DNA of 64,000 bases. It comes from Fremontodendron californicum. Its lineage: Eukaryota > Streptophyta > Magnoliopsida > Malvales > Malvaceae. Shown in pieces: positions 12,162 through 23,441 of this stretch. A program made the translations under genes and the position numbers. Numbering within the stretch: the stretch's first letter is position 1; each line of letters begins with the position of its first letter. The stretch spans positions 7,941,501-8,005,500 of the forward strand of contig JAULJL010000025.1 of the NCBI GenBank assembly GCA_030761205.1, in the 5' to 3' direction. The notes under the pieces were generated by a model. It did not search any database, was not told where the DNA came from, and saw nothing but the letters and a program-made list of their open reading frames with translations.

Positions 12162-15142
12162 CTAATTATTGCGTGGTGTAGAGCAACAGTGTCGAGTTCT
12201 TCTAGTGCGTGGTGGTTGCACCCGTCGTTCAACCTCGTCAGTGGCACGTATTCGCGGTCCACCACAACCTCTTGCTATAACCGCCACTGGTTCCGGTTGT
12301 ATGTCATCAGTCGTTTCATCCGTATCAAAAATTTGAAACCCACTGCTGGATGAGCCAACACCTAGTTCACCCATAACGGGAACCTGACTACTAGATGCAC
12401 CCATAAATGATGTAGCATCAAATGCTGACGAAGGGGTTCCAAACTGATACATGGATGTTAAATATGCTGAACTTGGACTTAGGACGGGGAGCTGGTCATC
12501 TAACCTCGTTGTTGGCGGTGATGGTCGGTAACACTCATCAACGTCATATCTGGGGTGACTTACGGAATAACGATGGCTGGATGGTACTCCATGATCCCGT
12601 TCAGGTTCAGGATGATCAAATGACATCCTCGGTGCTGTGAACTCCGATGAGGTCGGTTGACGCCTTCGCCCACGTTGTCGGCGAGGTCTAGGAGCATCCA
12701 TATCCTGTGTAGGAGGGACTGGAGCTGAAGTTTGTCCGGTAAATGGCATACTCCTAACATCCTCGTGCATCGACGGTGGACAAACGAAAGGCCGACCTTC
12801 ATTTCTATACCATCTTATGTAATCAGCAGACGGGTTGAAATTATTACCAACAATCGGGTAACCTGTCGGAATTCGTTCAAAACGTATGTTCCACCATTGG
12901 ATCCAACGTTCATGCTTCGCAGGCCAGAATTCATCATTACGACCACGCATGTCGACCTTGTGAAGCTTATCAAGGTTCATCGGGGCTGCAGGAATTGGTT
13001 GTTGCATCCCAAATTGTCGCAACACCCGGTCAGTTTGGTGCCACTCTACATATGAAAAGCATATCAATGCTGTGTTTGCTTTCCATATATTGAAATTATT
13101 GTAGGCATCCGATGGGAGGCATGCCATAATTTCACTCGAGGAATATGGCATCCACAGAAACTGCGAATAATTATTACAAATTATTAGTTTCATAAGGATT
13201 AAATAAAAAAAAAAAACTTCAATGTAACAATCGAAATATTTACCTTATCATATCCTAGTCGATCTAGTCGTAGTCTTATACTTGCAAGATCGCTCGGAGT
13301 CTCTGTAAAATCTCTACCCGTACTCCTACTCCACCTATTAAAATGCATATAATATCTTAATGACCTATAAAAATACAATTTCGTACAAAATTAATAAAAT
13401 AGTAAAGATTATTACCTGCTTGCAAGGGGGTATACAGCCGAAATATCCACGCGCGGAGCAAGAAATGGTAGCCGATACCAAGCCCATGATTGTAGAAGCA
13501 CTAGACATCCACCTATGTCATGGTTTTTTGGAACTGTAGCTCGGCAAAGTTCTCTATACAAAACTGCCAAACACGCAGAACCCCAACTATAATTTGCTGC
13601 TTCCTCTAAATCACGTAGCAATGGAAGATACATTAAATGTACCCGACTGCTCGATTTGTCAGGCATCAGTAATCCTCCAATCAAACGTAAAATATATGCT
13701 CTAGCAGCATATTGTATTTGTTGTTCGGTTGCATGTAATGGCAGATTTTGAAACGTTTTCAACCAAGTCAGTCTCACCGTTGAGCCAGATACGACGTCTT
13801 CTGGAGGTACCTCACCCAATAGATCTTGACACAGTTCATTCCAATCTAGCAGGCTTCCGCCTGTAACTGCATCGCCATGGATCGGAAGTCCAAGTTGCAG
13901 CGCAACATCTTCGAGACTGACCATGCATTCACCACATGGAAAATGAAAAGTGTGCGTCTCGGGTCTCCATCGTTCGACCAACGCAGAGATTAAATCGGGT
14001 TGTATCACAAGTCGTCGAATTTGACTTGCGTGATAAAATCCGGCTCTTCTTAAGTGGTCGATAATATAAGGATGCGGGTCCTCCAATGTAAATTTCCTCG
14101 AACGTAATACGCGACGAGTTTCCTGTTATAATAATAAAAATTAATATATTATAAAACTATAACAATTAAAAAGTAATAAATAAAACTATAAAATAACAAA
14201 ATAATAATATAATATAATATAATATAAACAATAATAATATAATATAATATAAAACAATAATAATATAATATAATATAATATAATATAATATAATATAAAC
14301 AATAATAATATAATATAATATAAAACAATAATAATATAATATAAAACAATAATTTCGTATAAAAAAACAATAATAATATAATATAAAAAAACAATAATAA
14401 TATAATATAATATAAAGAATAATAATATAATATAATATAAAACAATAATAATATAAAAAACTATAATAATATAATATAAAACAATAATAATATAAAAAAC
14501 AATAATAAAATAATATAATACAATAATAATATAAAAAACAATAATAATATAATATAAAACAATAATAATATAAAAAACAATAATAATATAATATAAAACA
14601 ATAATAATATAATATAAAAAAACAATAATAATATAATATAATATAAAGAATAATAATATAATATAATATAAAACAATAATAATATAAAAAACTATAATAA
14701 TATAATATAAAACAATAATAATATAAAAAACAATAATAAAATAATATAATACAATAATAATATAAAAAACAATAATAATATAATATAAAACAATAATAAT
14801 ATAAAAAACAATAATAATATAATATAAAACAATAATATAATATAATATAAAACAATAATAATATATAAAACAATAATAATATAATATAATATAAAACAAT
14901 AATAATATAAAAAACAATAATAATATAATATAACACAATAATAATATAATATAATATAACACAATAATAATATAAAAAACAATAATAATATAAAAAACAA
15001 TAATAATATAATAATATAAAAAACAATAATAATATAAAAAATAATAATAATATAAAAAACAATAATAATATAACAATTTACTTACCTCGTTAAATATAAC
15101 CTCCGAGATGTGATTTTCTTGTAACCTCAATAGTGAAGCCAT
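12162..15142 (-). CDS. Plant mobile domain (PMD, MAIN/MAIL-like) protein, transposon-borne, intact
   Basis: Four exons: 15142-15086, 14122-13416, 13334-13244 and 13160-12162 (TAG). Their total of 1854 bases is in frame and encodes about 617 aa. Exon 1 encodes MASLLRLQENHISEVIFNE. Exon 2 holds the PMD core, with RRAGFYH, the FHFPCGECMVSLEDVALQLGLP block and LLQSWAWYRLPFL. Exon 4 holds FLWMPYSS, the EWHQTDRVLRQFG motif, then a low-complexity Pro/Ser/Arg tail. Database annotation often calls such proteins 'serine/threonine phosphatase 7 long form homologue', but no phosphatase domain is present. PMD is linked to silencing and genome stability through host MAIN/MAIL1 and is common in plant transposons (family knowledge). 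Being the only gene in the element, it is cargo. Intact frame suggests recent mobility. Confidence 0.8.
14123..15085 (-). repeat. Low-complexity intron 1 of PMD gene A
   Basis: Nearly all built from 'ataataatata', 'ataaaacaataat' and 'ataaaaaacaataat' units. A unit of about 235 bp within it is tandemly duplicated (about 14396-14630 and 14634-14870). The equivalent intron in copy B is only about 440 bp, so the array has expanded or contracted. Long 'ORFs' here are translations of this array and not genes. Confidence 0.85.
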
Positions 15143-15261
15143 TTCAAAATATTGTTGTAGAAAAAAAAAATTTGTAGAAAGAATTTTTTTTTGGTAGAAA
15201 AATGAAAAAATTTTGAAAGAAAATGAAAATTTGAATGAGAGGAATGAAAATTTGAAGAAGA

Positions 15262-15281
15262 GGAGGGGGTATTTATAGAGG
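15262..15281 (-). promoter_or_regulatory. TATA box of PMD gene A
   Basis: Minus strand carries CTATAAATACCCC, about 130 bp before the ATG at 15142. Copy B has the same box (about 19321-19334) at a similar distance. Confidence 0.6.
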
Positions 15282-15334
15282 GTGGGGGGTGTGGGGGGGG
15301 GAGGGGGGACGTGGGGGGTGGGGGGAGGGGGATG

Positions 15335-15362
15335 GGGGCAACGGTCATATGACCGTTGCCCC
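15335..15362. promoter_or_regulatory. 28-bp perfect palindrome upstream of PMD gene A
   Basis: Centre between 15348 and 15349; core CAACGGTCATATGACCGTTG extended by four G/C pairs. It lies about 200 bp upstream of the ATG, behind the TATA box and a G/T-rich tract, and is conserved in copy B at 19367-19398. It could be a dimeric transcription-factor or transposase site; function is not known. Confidence 0.7.
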
Positions 15363-15493
15363 TTTGAATTTTTTATTTTATTTTTTTTTTCATTTGAAAT
15401 TTAAAATTTAAAAAAAAAAATTCAAAATATTAAATTATAAAAAAACCTAAAATATATTTTACGAATTTTTAAATTTTTTTAAATTATAAAAAA

Positions 15494-15863
15494 AATATTT
15501 TAATTTAATTTATAATTTTTAAAAATAAATTTATCAAATTAAAATAAAATATTGTATTAATATAATTTTTTTTTATTAATTAAAAAAAAAATATACATGA
15601 AGGGAAATCGACACCCCCCATGACGATTTCCCTTCATGATTTTAGCAAATTTTGCTAAAATTACCAAGGGAAATCGCCATGGGGGGTGGCGATTTCCCTT
15701 GGTATTTTTTTGCAAATTTGCAAAAAAATACGCTGGGAAATCGCCATGGGGGATGGCGATTTCCCAGCTGAAAAAAAAAAGGTCCGTATTTTGGGAAATA
15801 ATCAAAAAGTAACGGTAATTTGGGGTTTAATTTTTTTTTTAGCTATATTAGTATAAAAAAGCC
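15494..15863. repeat. Right terminal inverted repeat of element A
   Basis: Inverted match to 11128-11497, with the same three palindromic cassettes (about 15599-15638, 15664-15703, 15731-15770). One cassette has two point changes (CGACAC and ATGACG) that weaken its palindrome. Confidence 0.8.
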
Positions 15864-16744
15864 GGAAATCGCCATCCCCCATAGCGATTTCCCAGCGTTA
15901 TTTTTTGAAAATTTGTAAAAAACACCAAGGAAAATCGCCATGGGGGGTGGCGATTTCCCTTCATTTATATTTTTTTTTAATTAATAAACAAAAATTAAAT
16001 TTAAACAAAAATTAAATTAAATTTGATAAATTTATTTTTAAAAATTATAAATTAAATTAAAATATTTTTTTATATGTTTGGTTATTTATTTTTTTAAAAT
16101 TTATATTAAAAATGTAATTTAATTTATTATTACAATTTTATAAAAAATAAAAATATATTTCTTATTAAAATTTAAAAAGAAGATTATATTTTTTATTAAA
16201 TTTTTATATCAAAAATTTTATTTTTTATAATTTTGTAATATTATAAAAAAGAAAATTTAATTTATATCAAAAATAATTTAATGATGTAAAATGTAAATAA
16301 AATTTTTTTTAAAGAAATTTATGGAGTCACTTTTTTAAATAAAGAAGTTATTTTTAAGTTGGTATCGTAAAATAATTTTTTTAATTTGATTCGTTTTTTT
16401 GAGTTGGTATTCGATTAACTCGTGACATCAATTTAATCATTGTTTTTAATAATAGTATAGATTGTTACAGTTTAAAACTGGATATTTGATAAAATAATTT
16501 TAATTTAATTTATGATTAAAATTTTATTTCTTATTAAAATTTAAAAAGAAAATTAAATTAAAATGAAAAAAAGAAAAGCAACTTATCATGTAATTTGGAT
16601 TATTATATTAAAATTAAATAACAACATTAAGATATAAATTAAAATAAAATATAACAATTAATTTCCGAACAAATTTTTTAAAAATAACATGAAATGCAAA
16701 ACATATAAATTTGTATTAGAAATTTAAAACACATTACAATTATT

Positions 16745-19198
16745 CTAATTATTGCGTGGTGTAGAGCAACAGTGTCGAGCTCTTCTAGTGCGTGGTGGTT
16801 GCACCCGTCGTTCAACCTCGTCAGTGGCACGTATTCACGGTCCACCGCGACCTCTTGCCGCCACTGGTTCCGGTTGTATGTCATCAGTCGTTTCATCCGT
16901 ATCAAAAATTTGAAACCCACTGCTGGATGAGCCAACACCTAGTTCACCCATAACGGGAACCTGACTACTAGATGCACCCATAAATGATGTAGCATCAAAT
17001 GCTGACGAAGGGGTTCCAAACTGATACATGGATGTTAAATATGCTGAACTTGGACTTAGGATGGGGAGCTGGTCATCTAACCTCGTTCTTGGCGGTGATG
17101 GTCGGTAACACTCATCAACGTCATATCCGGGGTGACTTACAGAATAACGATGGCTGGATGGTACTCCATGATCTCGTTCAGGTTCAGGATGATCAAATGA
17201 CATCCTCGGTGTTGTGAACTCCGATAAGGTCGGTTGACGCGTTCGCCCACGTTGTCGGCGAGGTCTAGGAGCATCCATATCCTGTGTAGGAGGGACTGGA
17301 GCTGAAGTTTGTCCGGTAAATGGCATACTCCTAACATCCTCGTGCATCGACGGTGGACAAACGAAAGGCCGACCTTCATTTCTATACCATCTTATGTAAT
17401 CAGCAGACGGGTTGAAATTATTACCAACAATCGGGTAACCTGTCGGAATTCGTTGAAAACGTATGTTCCACCATTGGATCCAATGTTCATGCTTCGCAGG
17501 CCAGAATTCATCATTACGACCACGCATGTCGACCTTGTGAAGCTTATCAAGGTTCACCGGGGCTGCAGGAATTGGTTGTTGCATCCCAAATTGTCGCAAC
17601 ACCCGGTCAGTTTGGTGCCACTCTACATATGAAAAGCATATCAATGCTGTGTTTGCTTTCCATATATTGAAATTATTGTAGGCATCCGATAGGAGGCATG
17701 CCATAATTTCACTCGAGGAATATGGCATCCACAGAAACTGCGAATAATTATTACAAATTATTAGTTTCATATGGATTAAATAAAAAAAAAAAAAACTTCA
17801 ATGTAACAATCGAAATATTTACCTTATCATATCCTAGTCGATCTAGTCGTAGTCTTATACTTGAAGATCGCTCGGAGTCTCTGTAAAATCTCTACTCGTA
17901 CTCCTACTCCACCTATTAAAATGCATATAATATCTTAATGACCTATAAAAATACAAGTTCGTACAAAATTAATAAAATAGTAAAGATTATTACCTGCTTG
18001 CAAGGGGGTATACAGCCGAAATATCCACGCGCGGAGCAAGAAATGGTAGCCGATACCAAGCCCATGATTGTAGAAGCACTAAACATCCACCTATGTCATG
18101 GATTTTTGGAACTGTAGCTCGGCAAAATTCTCTATACAAAACCGCCAAACACACAGAACCCCAAGTATAATTTGCTGCTTGCTCTAAATCACGTAGCAAT
18201 GGAAGATACATTAAATGTACCCGACTGCTCGATTTGTCAGGCATCAGTAATCTTCCAATCAAACGTAAAATGTATGCTTTAGCAGCATATTGTATTTGTT
18301 GTTCGGTTGCATGTAATGGCAGATTTTGAAACGATTTCAACCAAGTTAGTCTCACCGTTGAGCCAGATACATAGTCTTCTGGAGGTACCTCACCCAATAG
18401 ATCTTGACACACTTCATTCCAATCTAGCAGGCTTCCGCCTGTAACTGCATCGCCATGGATCGGAAGTCCAAGTTGCAGCGCAACATCTTCGAGAGTGACC
18501 GTGCATTCACCACATGGAAAATGAAAAGTGTGCGTCTCGGGTCTCCATCGTTCGACCAACGCACTGATTAAATCGGGTTGTATCACAAGTCGTCGAATTT
18601 GTCTTGCGTGATAAAATCCGGCTCTTCTTAAGTGGTCGATAATAGATGGATGCGGGTCCTCCAATGTAAATTTCCTCGCACGTAACACGCGACGAGTTTC
18701 CTGTTATAATAATAAAAATTAATATATTATAAAACTATAGCAATTAAAAATTAATAAATAAAACTATAAAATAACAAAATAATAATAATATAATATAATA
18801 TAAACAATAATAATATAATATAATATAGAACAATAATAATATAATAATATAAACAATAATAATATAATATAATATAAAACAATAATAATATAAAAAACAA
18901 TAATAGTATAATATAAACAATAATAATATAATATAAAACAATAATAATATAAAAAACAATAATAATATAATATAATATAAACAATAATAATATAAAAAAC
19001 AATAATAATATAAAAAACAATAATAATATAAAAAACAATAATAATATAATATAATATAAAACAATAATAATATAAAAAACAATAATAATATAAAAAATAA
19101 TAATAATATAAAAAACAATAATAATATAACAATTTACTTACCTAGTTAAATATAACCTCCGAGATGTGATTTTCTTGTAACCTCAATAGTGAAGCCAT
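16745..19198 (-). pseudogene. PMD gene copy B (inactivated)
   Basis: Same four-exon layout as copy A: 19198-19142, 18700-17994, 17912-17823 and 17737-16745. Four lesions are visible. The last codon of exon 1 is TAG where A has GAG. Exon 3 is one base shorter (90 versus 91), a frameshift. Exon 4 has TGA near 16835 where A has CGA, a CpG-type transition. A 6-bp gap in exon 4 removes two residues. The rest is close to A, so inactivation is fairly recent. This fits B being the older host element. Confidence 0.8.
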
Positions 19199-19366
19199 TT
19201 CAAAATATTGTTGTAGAAAAAAAAAATTGTAGAAAGAAATTTTTTTGGTAGAAGAATGAAAAATTGTTGAAAGAAAATGAAAATTTGAATGAGAGGAAAG
19301 AAAATTTGAAGGAGAGGAGGGGGGTATTTATAGATAAAATTAGTGGGGTGGGGGGTGTGGGAGGAG

Positions 19367-19398
19367 GGGGGGCAACGGTCATATGACCGTTGCCCCCC
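19367..19398. promoter_or_regulatory. 32-bp perfect palindrome upstream of PMD copy B
   Basis: Same core as 15335-15362, centre between 19382 and 19383, with two more G/C pairs. Sequence around it has diverged more than the palindrome itself. Confidence 0.7.
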
Positions 19399-19499
19399 TT
19401 TCAAATTTTTTTTTTTAATTTGTTTTTTCTAATTTCAAATTTAAAATTTAAAAAAAAATTTCAAAATATTAAATTATAAAAAAACCTAAAATATATTTT

Positions 19500-19961
19500 A
19501 CGAATTTTTAATTTTTTTTAAATTATAAAAAAAATATTTTAATTTAATTTATAATTTTTAAAAATAAATTTATCAAATTAAATTAAATTTTTGTTTAAAT
19601 TTAATTTTTGTTTATTAATTAAAAAAAAAATACATGAAGGGAAATCGCCACCCCCCATGGCGATTTCCCTTCATGATTTTAGCAAATTTTGCTAAAATTA
19701 CCAAGGGAAATCGCCATGGGGGGTGGCGATTTCCCTTGGTATTTTTAGCAAAATTTGCAAAAAACACCAAGGGAAATCGCCACCCCCCCATGGCGATTTC
19801 CCTTGGTGTTTTTTACAAATTTTCAAAAAATAACGCTGGGAAATCGCCATGGGGGATGGCGATTTCCCAGCTAGAAAAAAATAAGCCGTATTTTGGGAAA
19901 TAATCATAAACCAACGGTAATTTGATAAATTTTTTTGCTATATTATAGTAAAAAAAAAACT
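19500..19961. repeat. Right inverted repeat of element B
   Basis: Carries four palindromic GGGAAATCGCC cassettes (about 19637-19676, 19702-19739, 19768-19806, 19835-19872), one more than each repeat of element A, so cassette number varies. Confidence 0.7.
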
Positions 19962-20036
19962 TGTTAAATAATCTAATGAATAAGAGTTATTTGAAAAAAA
20001 AAAAAAAAGTTAAAAATTGTTAAGAAAGATATTGTA

Positions 20037-20320
20037 ATTAGACCTATTCACGTCGGGCAGCCCATCCGACCTGCAAGCCCGGCCCGTATTAGGTCGGGCT
20101 TGGGCAAGGATTTTAGTGAGCCGGGCCGGCCGCGGCCCGGCCACCGAATAAAAAAATATTATTTTTTAAATTTAATTATAAAAATATATTGAAAAAAATA
20201 AGAAAATATATATATTTTTAATATAGATGAACAGTGAATATAGGCCGGAGAGCCGGCTCAGAGCCGAGCCTGAGTAAGGAAACTAAAAAAAATCGGGCCA
20301 CGGCCTATGAGCAGCTTTAA
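20037..20320. mobile_element. MITE of the 'TTAGACCT..TCA..GGTCGGGC' family, copy 1
   Basis: Left end ATTAGACCTATTCACGTCGG and the complement of the right end ATTAAAGCTGCTCATAGGCCG resemble each other. The interior has GC-rich 'gcccggcccg' patches around an AT-rich core. Related copies lie at about 24193-24741 and 26938-27228. No coding capacity. Confidence 0.55.
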
Positions 20321-21170
20321 TTGTAATGACAAAATTGCTTTTAATGAAAAAACCTCCTTTTCTTTTTTTCTCCCATTCAGGAAATATTATATTTTAAAAA
20401 TTTTTAATAATAAAAATATTATTTTTATTATTTTTTAAAAATTTTAATTAAAAAATTAAATTAAAAAATTTATTTTTTAAAATTAAAAAAAATTATTTTC
20501 AAAAAATTATTTTTTAATTAAAAAATAAATTGAAAAATAAAAGAAAAAGGAAGATAAAGAGAAAGAGAAATTTTTTTTTTATCAAAGATAATTTTATTTT
20601 TATAATTTTTTTCTTAATAATTTTTTATTTTTTCATTTCTTTCTTTCAAATAATTTTTATTCATTATATTATTTAACAATTATTATATTATTGATGATAT
20701 ATTTTTCAAATTTATCCAAAAATATACGCATACCATACCAAACCAAAACAAACCAAATCCTTACCCCACAAGATAAAAGGCATCGTCCCCACTGTTCCTG
20801 CGCTGCCTGCCTCATGCTCATCTGCACTAGACTAGAATTGAATTACTTTTTCTGAGGGCCAAAAAAAAAAAAAAAAAAAGACTAGAATTGAATTTAATAG
20901 TGTGCCCAAGAAAATATGAATTAAATAAAGGAAATGCATTCTTTTGGTGAATAGAAGAGAAGAGAAAGACACTTACAATTCTAAAGATGATTTTTGATCT
21001 AATCCCATCCCTTATATCTAACAGTTTTTCACTTTCTATCTGTGAAAATGAGGCCCTTTGCCTTCCTTTAGAATATTAAACCCAAGACCCGAGAGGCCAA
21101 TACACATTTATAACTTGTTCCATTTCAATTAATCTATTGTCCATTTTTTGTATTTTATTATTATTATTAT
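20321..21170. other. AT-rich intergenic sequence
   Basis: Mostly A/T runs, including a poly-A tract at about 20861-20879 flanked by the repeated phrase 'actagaattgaatt' on both sides. No gene recognised. Confidence 0.5.
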
Positions 21171-21176
21171 TTGAAA

Positions 21177-22150
21177 TAAAAAGTGAACTTCATTAATTAA
21201 GAGAAGTACAATCATCATATATGGTTTTAGCAATTACAGCGGGTGTTTCTTCCATCCAAACAATATCATTCGAAACTTGAAGATCATGTTTTGCAAGAAT
21301 GTGGGCAGCCAAGTTTCCTGTTTGTCTAATGTGCCGGATGCAGTAGAACTGAAAAGACGCGATTCTTGACTTGCCTTCGTCAACTATAAGTCCAATCTAA
21401 GGATGGTAAAATCCAATCCGATCGATGAATTTCGAATCGATCCGATCCGAATGGAGAGGTTTTTTTTTTTTTTGAACAATAGAGGCGGAGCAGGGCGGTG
21501 AGGTTTTTTTTTTTTTGTTTGAAAGGCGGGATGGAGCAGTTGTGGTAATTGCCTGCTCCGCACCGCCCCGCCCCGAATACTGAAATTACAATTTTACCCT
21601 TAAATATTTAACTTTTAAAAAAAATAATAAAATAATATAATTAAACTTATTATTTTTATTTTTCTTTTTAAAAACTTAAACCTAATACTTTATTTTTTTT
21701 CTCTTCCTAGATTAGAAACATGTTTATATTAAATTTATATTAAATTTTTTTTATAATGCTTTATTATTTGAAAAAAATAAAAATAATTAATAAATATCGA
21801 ATGGGGCAGAGCGGGGCGGGGCGGTTATGGATGTAACCGACATCCATGGAGGCGGTAGTGGTATTAAAATTTCAACATCCACGGCGGAGCGGGGCGGGGG
21901 CGGGGCAGAGCAGTGTTATGGCGGGGCGGGGGCGGATACTGCAAAATCCGTCCCCGCTTTGCTCCATTGCCATCCCTAATCCAATCGGGGAAAGATCTGG
22001 ATCAGAAACTTTGAGTTTGTTGATGATCCCCAATGCATCTCTTTCAAGTGTTATCCTTGTGAACTCCATATCACAAGCAAAGTCCAAAGACATCTTCGAT
22101 GCAATTGCTTCTACCATAAAGGCATCTGGGACTGCCAAAGCTTGTATTAT
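21177..22150 (-). pseudogene. RNase H-like domain fragment, split by a hAT MITE
   Basis: On the minus strand, 22150-21979 encodes an AFMVEAIASKMSLDFACDME-type stretch and 21397-21177 continues with a GKSRIASFQF stretch, HIRQTGNLAAHILAKHDLQ and a TAA stop. This is the C-terminal half of the RNase H-like (RVT_3) domain typical of plant LINE ORF2 ends and related reverse-transcriptase relics. Excising the 581-bp MITE restores one continuous frame across the junction. No upstream RT was found, so it is a 5'-truncated relic. Confidence 0.65.
21398..21978. mobile_element. hAT-type MITE inside the RNase H relic
   Basis: Ends are TAAGGATGGTAAA on the left and the complement of the right end TAGGGATGGCAA. 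The flanks carry GTCCAATC and ATCCAATC (7 of 8 matching), consistent with the 8-bp hAT target duplication. The interior has GC-rich 'ggggcgggg' arms around an AT-rich core. Confidence 0.7.
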
Positions 22151-22161
22151 TATTTAAGTGT

Positions 22162-22164
<3 letters not shown>

Positions 22165-22193
<29 letters not shown>
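22165..22193 (+). repeat. (AT)n microsatellite
   Basis: About 14 AT units, just upstream of the RNase H relic. Confidence 0.95.
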
Positions 22194-22194
<1 letters not shown>

Positions 22195-22244
22195 CCTTGA
22201 AAGAAAGAAGGGTGTAGATAAAATCATCAAGAAAATTAATCCTT

Positions 22245-22615
22245 TTTCTTTGGAATATATTAGTCTAGTTTAATATTGTTGTTGACACAACTTTTGAGAA
22301 AAAAGTTATGTTTCACCACAACCTCAATACTAAACGAATAAAAATTATGGCTTCTGCGGTTAAAATCATAGTTTAACAACCCAAATCAAAAAGTCAAGAA
22401 AATAGAGTTTTTGCAATTTAGAAGTTAACTTTTGAATAAAATGACTTTATTATCCGCACATCTCTAAACATTTATTATTTTAAACATATTCTTTTTGACA
22501 TTTTAATTTCTCACAGTAATATCAAATATTTAAAAATTCTTAAACCATATTTTTTCATCATATTTTTTTCAATCCAATTTTTTTCCAATAACAATACTAA
22601 ACTAACACTTAATAT
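22245..22615. mobile_element. MITE family 'GTTGACACAACTTTTGAG', copy 1
   Basis: Aligns along most of its length with 28625-28980 (same order of phrases: gacacaacttttgag, caatttagaagttaacttttgaataaaat, and caatactaaac at the end). The right end resembles the 'caatgctaaactaggcc' end of the longer element at 42821-43492. AT-rich and non-coding. Confidence 0.6.
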
Positions 22616-23430
22616 AATATAATATCTCCTTCATCCGGTTGTAGAGTTTGTATGGAAGTTAGTTGAGGTGGCCCATTTCTGAGACAAGGGGAGGGAGGGT
22701 GATAGAGAGAGAAGGTTAAGTGATGCTACAATTTTCTTTTATTTTTGGAAGAATTTGAAAAACATCCAATCCATCGAAAATAATTACTCCATGGTGTAAT
22801 AGACAAAAATAATATAAAAAAATGAAAAATAAAAAATTTATTAAAAAAATTTATAAATTAAGACTTAAATACCCTTAATAAAATAACTTTATCCCTCTTT
22901 CATTTTTTTCTCCTCACTCGTCCCTCTCTCTCATTTATTCCTCTCAACCTAAATACCTAGAAAGATCAGCTAATTAAAATTGCTTTAACTCGTATTTAGG
23001 GTCTCATGTTTTGCCTTCATAAATTCTGGTAAATCCTTCTTTTTTTTCTTCTTTATTACAAATATATAGTAGCGCCAGGAAAAGAAGGTTTAAAATGATT
23101 TTGCTTCTTTCATGTTGATTAAGATGAAGATAAAACTTTTTGGTTTTGGGTTTAATCACATTTGTTACTTTTATCATCAGTTTATCTCTTTCAAATGTAA
23201 ACACGTAACAGCGCAATACAAATTACAAAATGCTTTGCTTTGCTTTTTTCTTTTCTTTTATTTTTCTTAATTCCAGTAATTGGGCTTAACCATCTTTCTT
23301 ATCCCCATATATTTTCTCTATAACCAAACAAATCTTAAAAGTAATAATGATAATAACTAGACTAAAAAACCACTTTGGTGTTTATTCAATATCAAAGCGT
23401 TTAAATTTCTTTAATTTTTGTCAATTACTT
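22616..23430. other. AT-rich intergenic sequence
   Basis: Runs of A and T with occasional CT-rich stretches (about 22910-22950). No gene or repeat family recognised. Confidence 0.4.
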
Positions 23431-23441
23431 GAGTTTTCTAA

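Larger units (their letters stand above)
11128..15863. mobile_element. Mutator-like element A (inner, younger), carrying an intact PMD gene
   Basis: Terminal inverted repeats of about 370 bp (11128-11497 and 15494-15863) begin GGCTTTTTTATACTAATATA and are about 95% identical. A perfect 10-bp target duplication GGAAATCGCC flanks it (11118-11127 and 15864-15873); the site lies inside the left inverted repeat of element B, so A landed in B. The element is 4736 bp and holds one gene on the minus strand (12162-15142). No transposase is visible, so it would need one in trans. Confidence 0.8.
11021..19961. mobile_element. Mutator-like element B (outer, older), carrying a PMD gene
   Basis: Outer ends are inverted: GGTTTTTTATTACAATATAG from 11021 and its imperfect complement ending at 19961. 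A perfect 10-bp direct repeat TGTTAAATAA flanks it (11011-11020 and 19962-19971), in the 8-11 bp range of Mutator-like elements. Its left inverted repeat is split by element A. Without that insert it is about 4.2 kb. It contains no transposase, so it is non-autonomous or cargo-bearing. Its only gene is the PMD pseudogene at 16745-19198. Confidence 0.75.

Noticed and set aside
14149..15142. Several long minus-strand ORFs rich in Tyr, Ile, Leu and Phe
   Set aside because: They are translations of the ATAATA array that forms intron 1 of the PMD gene; all three frames are open because the repeat lacks stops. The same applies at 18744-19132.
12162..18688. Serine/threonine phosphatase function for the PMD genes
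   Set aside because: The common database name is misleading; no phosphatase motif (GDxHG, GDxVDRG, GNHE) is present in either copy.
21846..22157. 103-codon plus-strand ORF
   Set aside because: Antisense to the RNase H relic and the hAT MITE end; no independent support.
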